Shown here: one piece after another, positions 29,568-37,130 of the stretch
Layout: each line of letters starts with the position of its first letter
Numbering within the stretch: position 1 is the stretch's first letter
NCBI GenBank assembly: GCA_031292695.1
Contig: JARLGS010000518.1
Coordinates: forward strand, 1-39,008
Reading direction: 5' to 3'
Length of the DNA stretch: 39,008 nt
Origin: Mycobacterium sp.
Lineage (GTDB): Bacteria; Actinomycetota; Actinomycetes; Mycobacteriales; Mycobacteriaceae
The notes under the pieces: model-generated
Databases searched by the model: none
What the model was told of the DNA's origin: nothing
What the model saw: only the letters and a program-made list of their open reading frames with translations
Program-made: the position numbers and the translations under genes

Positions 29568-30296
29568 ATGGATCGTTATGAACGTCTCGCGAACGCATTC
29601 GTCGGCTTGGCAGACACCCTGGTCGCTGACTATGACGTGGTCGAACTCGCTCAGCAGCTGATCGACAGTTCGATGGCGTTGTTGCCGATAGTCGCCGCCG
29701 GGATCGTGCTCGGTGATGCGGATGGCGTATTGCACGTATTCGCGTCCAGCAGCGAGCAGACCTGGCTGCTCGAACTGCTTGAGGTGGAAAGCGGTGCAGG
29801 CCCTTGCCTGGAGGCGTACCGGACCGGGCAGCCGGGTTTCGTCGACGACCTTGCGGTGGATGTGCAGCGGTGGCCGGCGTTCGCCGGGCAAGCCGCCGAA
29901 TATGACTTCCGATCCATGTCGGCGCTGCCGATGCGGTTGCGCGAAGAGCGGATCGGCGCACTCAACCTGTTTCGTAGCGAGGTGGGTCGGTTACCGCGTG
30001 CCGATATCGCGGTTGGGCAGGCACTGGCCGATGTGGCGACGGTCGGGATTCTGCACCAACGGATCATGAACCGCTCGGAGATCGTCAACCAGCAGCTGCA
30101 GACCGCGTTGAACACCCGGGTCATCATCGAGCAAGCCAAGGGCGTACTGGCCGAGCGCGGCACGCTCGACATGGACGAGGCGTTCGCCGTCTTGCGCAGC
30201 TACGCCCGCCAGACGCATCAGCGGCTGGCCGACCTCGCCCGCGCTGTGGTGGGCGGGGTGGATACCACTGCGATCCTCAACGTGCACTCCGGGTAG
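29568..30296 (+). CDS. GAF-ANTAR regulator
   Basis: GAF region LIDSSMALLPIVAAGIVLGDADGVLHVFASS; ANTAR NTRVIIEQAKGVLAERGTLDMDEAFAVLRSYARQTHQRLADLARAVV. Confidence 0.9.
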   Translation: MDRYERLANAFVGLADTLVADYDVVELAQQLIDSSMALLPIVAAGIVLGDADGVLHVFASSSEQTWLLELLEVESGAGPCLEAYRTGQPGFVDDLAVDVQRWPAFAGQAAEYDFRSMSALPMRLREERIGALNLFRSEVGRLPRADIAVGQALADVATVGILHQRIMNRSEIVNQQLQTALNTRVIIEQAKGVLAERGTLDMDEAFAVLRSYARQTHQRLADLARAVVGGVDTTAILNVHSG

Positions 30297-30444
30297 GGCC
30301 CGCGCACACCCCTGTTCGGTTGTTTCTCTACTCCGTTGGAGTCGAGTAATTCCATTGTGGGATAGTATATTTCGCGATATCTGGACGGGAAGGCGTGGTT
30401 GTGCGGCTGGGCTGCGCGTGGGGTCCGACACCGGTGCCGGCCGC

Positions 30445-30462
30445 GTGAACCGCCAAGTTCAC
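30445..30462 (+). other. Predicted hairpin (6-bp stem, 6-nt loop) in the GT4/GH130 operon upstream region
   Basis: GTGAAC-CGCCAA-GTTCAC. Confidence 0.55.
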
Positions 30463-30605
30463 CCCGATCGGATGGGCCCGGAGGGTGTAGCGTGGAGGAG
30501 GTTGGGAACCCAGCCAGCCCGGGTGTAGGCAGCCTCTCGCCGTTGAATTCCCCGAGCAGCCGCTCGCGCCGGACACATCGGTGACAACCACGCGACGGGA
30601 TCACC

Positions 30606-31793
30606 TTGAAATCTCAACCCAGCCTTCAATTTTCAGATACCTCGGTGCTGAGTTCCAGGCGCGCCGGCGCACCGAGTTTCGGGATGCTGAGCACATATCC
30701 ACCGACGCGATGCGGGCTGGCGACGTTCAGCGCTGCCCTGAGCGACGGGTTGGCCGTCAACGGCGCCGACGTCAGTGTGGTGCGCGTCGCGGACGGGTCG
30801 TCCACCAGCGACAGTCGCGTCATCGGTGAATTGACCAACGGATCGGCGGCATCTGTGGCAGCCGCCGCAGACTTGCTCAACCAGAGCGATGTGGCGGTGA
30901 TCCAGCACGAGTACGGCATCTACGGCGGAGCCGACGGCGATGAGGTCGTAGACATCATCGGTGGTCTGCGGGTCCCGTCGATCGTGGTGGCGCACACCGT
31001 CCTCAAAGATCCGACCAGGCACCAGCGCAGCGTGCTCGAGGCCGTGATGGCGCTCGCCGACCAGGTGGTGGTGATGTCCGACGCCGCCAGAATGCAACTG
31101 CGTTCCGGGTTTGACGTGGACCGCCAGAAGGTCACCACGATCCCGCACGGCGCGACCGTTCCGACCGGTGGCTACACGAAACGGGGCGGCCGACCTACGT
31201 TATTGACCTGGGGCCTGGTGGGGCCAGGCAAAGGGGTCGAGCGAGTCATCGATGCGATGGGTGCACTGCACCGCATCAACAGCCGACCGCGGTATCTGAT
31301 CGCCGGCGAGACCCATCCTCGGGTGCTCGCCGCTGACGGCGAGGCCTACCGCGACGCCCGTATCGAGCAGGCGCAGCGCGCCGGGGTGGCGGACGCGGTG
31401 CACTTCGATGCCGGTTACCGTGACGTGCCGTCATTGATCGCGCTGATGCTGTCGGCAGCCGTGGTGGTGCTGCCTTACGACTCCACCGATCAGACCACCT
31501 CCGGCGTCCTGGTCGACACCATCGCCAGCGGTCGGCCGGTTGTCGCGACGGCCTTCCCACATGCGGTCGAGCTGCTGTCCACCGGGGCCGGCATCGTGGT
31601 GGGCCATGATGACCCGGACGCGCTGCACGCGGCGCTGCGCGCGGTACTGACCCAGCCCCGGTTGGCCGGTGCGATGGCCGCAGAGGCCAGGCGGCTGGCC
31701 CCGACGATGGCCTGGCCGATCATTGCCAGGTCTTATCAAGCTGTGGCACAACGAATTCTGAGTAAACAACCGGAGTGGACGTGGCTGCGCTGA
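30606..31793 (+). CDS. GT4-type glycosyltransferase
   Basis: STYPPTRCGLATFSAALSDGL; VTTIPHGATVP; LLTWGLVGPGKGVERVIDAMGAL; VLPYDSTDQTTSGVLVDTIASGRPVVATAFPHAVELLSTGAGIVV. Confidence 0.88.
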   Translation: MKSQPSLQFSDTSVLSSRRAGAPSFGMLSTYPPTRCGLATFSAALSDGLAVNGADVSVVRVADGSSTSDSRVIGELTNGSAASVAAAADLLNQSDVAVIQHEYGIYGGADGDEVVDIIGGLRVPSIVVAHTVLKDPTRHQRSVLEAVMALADQVVVMSDAARMQLRSGFDVDRQKVTTIPHGATVPTGGYTKRGGRPTLLTWGLVGPGKGVERVIDAMGALHRINSRPRYLIAGETHPRVLAADGEAYRDARIEQAQRAGVADAVHFDAGYRDVPSLIALMLSAAVVVLPYDSTDQTTSGVLVDTIASGRPVVATAFPHAVELLSTGAGIVVGHDDPDALHAALRAVLTQPRLAGAMAAEARRLAPTMAWPIIARSYQAVAQRILSKQPEWTWLR

Positions 31794-32803
31794 TGCCGGA
31801 TCCCAAGTTCGACCACCTGCTCGCGATGACAGACCGGCATGGCACCTTCGAGCACGCGTGTGGCGCCGAACCACGGCCCGAGAACGGCTACTGCACGGAC
31901 GATATGGCCAGGGTTCTGGTAGTAGCCAGTCGCGAGCCGGACGGCGGGGACGCCCTACACGCTCTGGCCAGGCTGGCGGTGCGGTTCCTGAACGAGGCCC
32001 AGTCCTTCGCCGGTGGTTGCCGCAACCGGATGGACCGCAATGGTCACTGGACCGACGACTTCGCCTTCCAGGACTGCTGGGGCAGATGCCTGTGGGGCTT
32101 GGGCACGGCCGCCGCGCACAGTGACATCGGTTTGGTCCGCAGCCTGTCGGTGGTGCAGTTCGAGCGTGCCGCACGTGGCAGGTCGGCCTGGCCGCGGGCC
32201 ATGGCCTTCGCGGCGCTGGGTGCTGCCGAGTTGCTCAGTGTTGAGCCCGGTCACGTTGCGGCGCGGAGACTCATCGCTGACTACGCCACGGGCGTTCCGG
32301 CGCGGAGTGCCGACCTCGATTGGCCGTGGCCCGAGGCACGCCTGACGTACGCCAATGCGTTGCTGCCCGAGGCGATGATCGCCGCCGGCGTTGCGCTCGA
32401 GGACTCGACGCTGTCCGAGCGCGGCTTGGACCTGCTGGAATGGCTGATCGATTGCGAGACCGTCGACGGCCAGTTGTCGGTGAGCCCAGCCGGGGGCTGG
32501 TCGGCTGGGGAACCCCGGCCCGGCTTCGACCAGCAGCCCATTGAGGTGGCCACATTGGCCGATGCGTGCGCCCGGGCCGCGGGCGTTGATGCCAGCGCCC
32601 TCTGGCCAAACACGTTGCGGATTGCTGCCGCCTGGTTCGAGGGCGCCAACGACGCCGCGGCGCCGATGTGGAATCCGGCCACCGGCGGCGGATTCGACGG
32701 GCTGCAGGCCGATGGAGTCAACGTCAACCAGGGCGCCGAGTCGACGCTCGCGGTGCTGTCCACTTTTCAGCAGGCTCGCCGCCTGGTAGCCGTGTCGCAA
32801 TGA
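31793..32803 (+). CDS. Glycosyltransferase-associated alpha/alpha-barrel-like protein
   Basis: MPDPKFDHLLAMTDRHGTFEHACGAEPRPENGYCTDDMARVLVVA; regular Trp-rich helical ORF; TGATG overlap with the GT gene. Confidence 0.7.
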   Translation: MPDPKFDHLLAMTDRHGTFEHACGAEPRPENGYCTDDMARVLVVASREPDGGDALHALARLAVRFLNEAQSFAGGCRNRMDRNGHWTDDFAFQDCWGRCLWGLGTAAAHSDIGLVRSLSVVQFERAARGRSAWPRAMAFAALGAAELLSVEPGHVAARRLIADYATGVPARSADLDWPWPEARLTYANALLPEAMIAAGVALEDSTLSERGLDLLEWLIDCETVDGQLSVSPAGGWSAGEPRPGFDQQPIEVATLADACARAAGVDASALWPNTLRIAAAWFEGANDAAAPMWNPATGGGFDGLQADGVNVNQGAESTLAVLSTFQQARRLVAVSQ

Positions 32804-34278
32804 CTTCCGTTCGGTCGGGGCTGGTCACGCGCAGCCCACAGCGGCTGAGCGCAGACCGGACACGGGTCATCACCCGGCTTTTCGTTCCCGGGCAGGAAGG
32901 CTTCGAGCACCAGGAGTCCCGCGCCGGCGCGGTGCTGGCGCGGATCCTGGCTCTGGACGAGGCCGACGTGCGGGTGGCGCTCGACAGCGTCGTCGTGCGA
33001 TTCGATCGGCGGCACCGTGACCTGGTCGGCACCTTTCGGCACCACGCTCGCGAGCTCGCCGATCGATTGGAGCCCGGCATCAAGATCTCCGAGACCCGAA
33101 TGTTGTTGTTGGGTGCGACATTCACCAACGAGTTCGCGATCGAGGGGGCGGCGCTGTGTAATCCGAGTATCGTCGCGCACCCTGATCAAACGGGCGTGGA
33201 CGCGGGCAGTCTGCGATTTGTGCTGAGCGTCAGGGGAATCGGGGAGGGGCATCGGTCCTCGATTGGCTTTCGCACCGGCACCGTGGACCATGCGGGCCGC
33301 GTCACGGTCGATGACCCGGCTCCGTTCGCCACTGCAGGGACGGTGGTGCCGACGCTGCTGGACGCCGCGGTGTTCCGCAGCGAGCTGGCGCGGCTGGACG
33401 ATGCTGGTGAGTCCTCCGATTACGTGCTTGACGCGCTCGGCGACCAGTTCACCCGCGCCGATCTCGACGAGCAGCTGGACAGGCTGCAAAGCCACCGCAG
33501 CACCCGTGTTCGTGCGGCGGAGACCATCACGCTGATCCGGGGTATCGCCGAGCGATCCTACGCAGTCGAATTCTCCTCTGAAACAACAATTTCCGAGCGA
33601 GTTCTGTGGCCGGCGATCGGTGCCGAGGCAGCCGGCATGGAGGACGCACGGTTCGTCCGCTTTGTCGACGACGACGGTGTCGCCACCTACTGCGCCACCT
33701 ACACGGCGTACAGCGGATCGCAGATCAGTCAGCAATTGTTGGCTACCAACGATTTCCGGTCGTTCACCTCGGTGCCGATGGTCGGCCCGGCGGCCGCGAA
33801 CAAGGGCCTGGCGCTGTTTCCCCGCCGGATACGCGGGCGGTTCGCGGCGATGTCACGCTCTGACCGGGAATCGAACATGGTGGCCTACTCCGATGAGCTG
33901 TCGGTGTGGTCCTCCGGCTCGGCATGTCAGTACCCAGTGGAGGCTTGGGAGACGCTGCAATTGGGCAACTGCGGGGCGCCGATCGAGACCGAGGCGGGCT
34001 GGTTGGTGCTGACCCATGGTGTCGGTCCGATGCGCACCTACTCGATCGGGGCGATCCTGCTCGACCTGGATGACCCGACCCGGATAATCGGCCGGCTACC
34101 GGAGCCGCTGCTGAGTCCCGCCGCCGACGAGCAGGATGGCTACGTGCCCAATGTGGTGTATTCGTGTGGGGCGCTGGTGCATGCCGACACCCTGGTGCTG
34201 CCGTACGGCATCGGCGATGCCGCGATCGGTTTCGCCACGGTGGCGCTACCCGAGCTGCTCGCGGTTCTGCGCCTGTAG
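32800..34278 (+). CDS. GH130-family glycoside phosphorylase/hydrolase-like protein
   Basis: ATGA overlap with the upstream gene; EDARFVRFVDDDGVATYCATYTAYSG; GNCGAPIETEAGWLVLTHGVGPMRTYSIGAILLDLDDPTRIIGRLPEPLLSP; GYVPNVVYSCGAL. Confidence 0.82.
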   Translation: MTSVRSGLVTRSPQRLSADRTRVITRLFVPGQEGFEHQESRAGAVLARILALDEADVRVALDSVVVRFDRRHRDLVGTFRHHARELADRLEPGIKISETRMLLLGATFTNEFAIEGAALCNPSIVAHPDQTGVDAGSLRFVLSVRGIGEGHRSSIGFRTGTVDHAGRVTVDDPAPFATAGTVVPTLLDAAVFRSELARLDDAGESSDYVLDALGDQFTRADLDEQLDRLQSHRSTRVRAAETITLIRGIAERSYAVEFSSETTISERVLWPAIGAEAAGMEDARFVRFVDDDGVATYCATYTAYSGSQISQQLLATNDFRSFTSVPMVGPAAANKGLALFPRRIRGRFAAMSRSDRESNMVAYSDELSVWSSGSACQYPVEAWETLQLGNCGAPIETEAGWLVLTHGVGPMRTYSIGAILLDLDDPTRIIGRLPEPLLSPAADEQDGYVPNVVYSCGALVHADTLVLPYGIGDAAIGFATVALPELLAVLRL

Positions 34279-34297
34279 GCCGCCGCGGCGGGTTGTC

Positions 34298-35173
34298 CTA
34301 TTGCGCGCTGCGCAACCGCACCAACCGGGTCGTCGAACTCTCATCGAGTTCGACGACGTCAGCACGGGACCGCAGGAAATCGCTGAAAGACCGGAATCCC
34401 AGAGACTTTTCGCTGAAGGACGGGTCCATCCGCTTCATCTGCGCCTTCACCGCCGAGTTGTGCAGCCATTCGACGTCGTCCTTCTCCAGCCCGATCTGCA
34501 GGGCTCGGGTCAGCAGGGCAGTGGCGGTGAGCTGCGGGTCCGGGGACTCGGGTTCCTCGGGCTCGGCTTGCTTGGTCTGCCGGGCGCGCTTGGCCGGTGC
34601 CGGGTCCGTGGGGGTTTCCGGCTCGAATGCCGGGACGCCGGGCAGCGCGTCATAGCTGACGAAGTCGTCGCAGGCCGCGGCGAGCGCGCGGCTGGTGGAC
34701 CCGGCGACCCCGATACCCACGACGTAGCGGCCGAGGCGTTTGCAGCGTTGGGCCAGCGGAATGTAATCGGAATCCCCGGCGGCGATGACCACGTGCGTGA
34801 GATCGGGCAGCCGGAACATGTCTTCCACGGCGTCCACGGCGAGCCGGATGTCGGCGCCATTCTTGCCGTAGGCCGCGGCCGGGAAGAGCTGCACCAGGTC
34901 GACCGCGCGGCCAACCAGCTGCTGGCGGTAGCCGGCGTTGACGTCGGCGGACCAGTCGGCATAGGCCCGGGTGAGTACCAACGTGCCGAACGAGGAGGCG
35001 AAGTCCAGCACCGCGCCGACGTCGACGGTGGCCCGGGTCAACCGGTCGGCTTCGAGGCCCTTGGCTTTGTCCTTCTGAAACGAGTTGCGGCCGTTGAGCT
35101 GGTCGTACCGCGATATCACGATGTTGTCGAAGTCGAGGTAGACCGCCACGCGGCCGGCAGCGGTTTCAGTCAT
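34298..35173 (-). CDS. NYN-domain protein (LabA/DUF88-like) with C-terminal OST-HTH/LOTUS-like domain
   Basis: RVAVYLDFDNIVISRYDQ; THVVIAAGDSDYIPLAQRCKRLGRYVVGIG; C-terminal ALLTRALQIGLEKDDVEWLHNSAVKAQMKRMDPSFSEKSLGFRSFSDFLRSRADVVEL. Confidence 0.85.
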   Translation of the reverse strand: MTETAAGRVAVYLDFDNIVISRYDQLNGRNSFQKDKAKGLEADRLTRATVDVGAVLDFASSFGTLVLTRAYADWSADVNAGYRQQLVGRAVDLVQLFPAAAYGKNGADIRLAVDAVEDMFRLPDLTHVVIAAGDSDYIPLAQRCKRLGRYVVGIGVAGSTSRALAAACDDFVSYDALPGVPAFEPETPTDPAPAKRARQTKQAEPEEPESPDPQLTATALLTRALQIGLEKDDVEWLHNSAVKAQMKRMDPSFSEKSLGFRSFSDFLRSRADVVELDESSTTRLVRLRSAQ

Positions 35174-35216
35174 GGGTCCAGTGTGGTCCATCGGGGTAAG
35201 CCACGGTGTGGAACCC

Positions 35217-35245
35217 CACTCGGGCGCCCATCTTGGGCGCGAGTG
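35217..35245. promoter_or_regulatory. Strong inverted repeat overlapping the predicted -35 region of the FGE gene
   Basis: CACTC(gg)GCGCCCA-TCT-TGGGCGCGAGTG: 12 paired bp, 2-nt bulge, 3-nt centre. Confidence 0.7.
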
Positions 35246-35247
35246 CA

Positions 35248-35253
35248 TAGCCT
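35248..35253 (+). promoter_or_regulatory. Predicted -10 element (TAGCCT) giving a leaderless FGE transcript
   Basis: TAGCCT-GTCGAG-ATG. Confidence 0.45.
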
Positions 35254-35259
35254 GTCGAG

Positions 35260-36135
35260 ATGCTCACCGAACTGATCGCGCTTCCCGGCGGGTCCTATCG
35301 CATGGGATCGCAAGATTTCTATCCGGAGGAATCGCCCGTACACGAGGTGACCGTCGCGCCGTTCTCGATCGAACGCCATCCGGTCACCAACGGTCAGTTC
35401 GCCGAATTCGTAGCCGAGGCCGGATATGTCACGGTCGCTGAGCAGCAGCTGGACCCGGCCGCGTTTCCGGGCGTGCCCGCCGACGAACTGATCCCCGGGG
35501 CCCTGGTCTTCCGCCCCACTGAAGGGCCGGTGAACCTGCGCGACTGGCGGCAGTGGTGGACCTGGGTGCCTGGCGCCAGCTGGAAGCACCCGTTCGGCCC
35601 CGAGTCGTCGATCGCCGACCGGCTCGACCACCCGGTGGTCCAGGTTGCCTACCCCGACGCCGCGGCGTACGCGGCCTGGGCGGGTAGGCGGCTACCTTCC
35701 GAAGAGCAATGGGAGTATGCCGCTCGCGCGGGCGCGACCACGGTCTACGCCTGGGGCGACGACGTCCGGCCGAACGATCAATTGATGGCCAACACCTGGC
35801 AGGGCCGGTTCCCATACGACAATCACGGTGCGCTGGGCTGGATCGGGACGTCCCCGGTTGGCACGTTCTCGCCCAACGGTTTTGATCTGGTCGACATGAT
35901 CGGCAATGTGTGGGAATGGACCACCACCCGGTACACACCCCGGCATCAGCGCAACCCCGAGGTCTCCGGGTGCTGCCCGCCGCCGGCCGGCGACCCCTCG
36001 ATCATGCAGACCCTCAAAGGCGGCTCGCACCTGTGCGCGCCGGAGTACTGCCACCGGTACCGGCCCGCGGCGCGGTCCCCGCAGTCGCAGGACAGTGCAA
36101 CCTCGCACATCGGATTCCGTTGCATCGCAGACTGA
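35260..36135 (+). CDS. Formylglycine-generating enzyme (sulfatase-modifying factor)
   Basis: LIALPGGSYRMGSQDFYPEESPVHEVTVAPFSIERHPVTNGQFAEFV; RLPSEEQWEYAARAG; MIGNVWEWTT; GGSHLCAPEYCHRYRPAARSPQ with both active-site-type Cys. Confidence 0.95.
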   Translation: MLTELIALPGGSYRMGSQDFYPEESPVHEVTVAPFSIERHPVTNGQFAEFVAEAGYVTVAEQQLDPAAFPGVPADELIPGALVFRPTEGPVNLRDWRQWWTWVPGASWKHPFGPESSIADRLDHPVVQVAYPDAAAYAAWAGRRLPSEEQWEYAARAGATTVYAWGDDVRPNDQLMANTWQGRFPYDNHGALGWIGTSPVGTFSPNGFDLVDMIGNVWEWTTTRYTPRHQRNPEVSGCCPPPAGDPSIMQTLKGGSHLCAPEYCHRYRPAARSPQSQDSATSHIGFRCIAD

Positions 36136-36145
36136 GGTGGCGAAA

Positions 36146-36163
36146 GCGGCGCCTAAACGCCGC
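36146..36163 (+). terminator. Possible hairpin terminator after FGE
   Basis: GCGGCG-CCTAAA-CGCCGC, no U tract. Confidence 0.45.
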
Positions 36164-36209
36164 CAGATAGCCCCTGGCCTAGCGCTTTACCTATCTGCAG
36201 GTGGCGTAA

Positions 36210-36250
36210 CACTGTGCCTATCGCCACTGGCAGACATCGGTGGCACAGTG
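36210..36250. promoter_or_regulatory. Inverted-repeat pair upstream of the GntR gene (possible autoregulatory operator)
   Basis: CACTGTGCC (36210-36218) ... GGCACAGTG (36242-36250), plus an overlapping GTGGCG/CGCCAC pair (36201-36206/36222-36227). Confidence 0.5.
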
Positions 36251-36255
36251 AGTTC

Positions 36256-37059
36256 ATGACCCGGCGCCCGCACATCCCACCGAAGGACTTTCCACGTCCT
36301 GCGGCCAGGGACTACGCCGGTACCCGGGCCGATGCGGCTCGATGGGCACGCGATGTGCTGCGGAGCCAGATTCTCGACGGTGTGTACGGCGGGCTGGCCG
36401 CGGCCCGCCCGTTGCTGCCACCGGAGAACGAACTGGCCGCCGAATTCGGCGTGAGCCGCAATGCCATCCGCGAAGCGCTGGAACTGCTCCGCGGCGAAGG
36501 CTTGATCACCCGGGTGCAAGGCGCGGGGACGTTTGTCACCGGCGCAAAGCTGAGCCAGCGAATCGACCGTCTGGAAGGTCTCGCGGAATCTCTTGCCGGA
36601 CATCAGCTCCCGGTCGAGAATATGGTGCTCTCGGCGCGCGAGTCGGTGGCCTCACCGTTTGTCGCGGCGAAACTCCAAGTGGCCGAAGGCGCACCGATTC
36701 TGTTCATCGAGCGCCTGCGGTCGGTCGGGGGAGTCCCGTTGTCGTTGGACACCACGTCGTTGCGGATCGGGGCGATACCCGTCGATGCCAATCTGGCCGA
36801 TCAAGACGTCTTCGCGTTGATCGAAACCGAACTCGGGATGCGGCTGGGCTGGGCCGAGATCACGGTGGAATCGGTCTCGGCTGACGCAGACACCGCCGAA
36901 CTGCTGCAAATCCGTTCCGGTGCACCGCTTTTACTGCTGCACCGGCTGACCCACCTTGAAGACGGCACGCCGTTCGATCTGGAAACCGTGCGGTATCGCG
37001 GTGACCGTTGCTCGCTGATCACCACCGCGACCCGAGGCTCCACCCTGCCGCCACCGTAG
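36256..37059 (+). CDS. GntR-family regulator, HutC/UTRA subfamily
   Basis: LLPPENELAAEFGVSRNAIREALELLRGEGLITRVQGAGTFVTG wHTH; UTRA-like C-terminus. Confidence 0.92.
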   Translation: MTRRPHIPPKDFPRPAARDYAGTRADAARWARDVLRSQILDGVYGGLAAARPLLPPENELAAEFGVSRNAIREALELLRGEGLITRVQGAGTFVTGAKLSQRIDRLEGLAESLAGHQLPVENMVLSARESVASPFVAAKLQVAEGAPILFIERLRSVGGVPLSLDTTSLRIGAIPVDANLADQDVFALIETELGMRLGWAEITVESVSADADTAELLQIRSGAPLLLLHRLTHLEDGTPFDLETVRYRGDRCSLITTATRGSTLPPP

Positions 37060-37095
37060 TCGGCACCTCTGTAGTCAATCATCCCAACCCCTTAC

Positions 37096-37111
37096 CGATT
37101 AACCGTAATCG
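37096..37111. promoter_or_regulatory. Inverted repeat upstream of the sulfatase gene
   Basis: CGATTA-ACCG-TAATCG, about 20 nt before the ATG. Confidence 0.5.
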
Positions 37112-37130
37112 ATAGAGAGGCAGTACAACC

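Noticed and set aside
34136-35275. 379-aa plus-strand ORF opposite the NYN gene
   Set aside because: Antisense shadow; the minus-strand frame carries the NYN and LOTUS-like motifs
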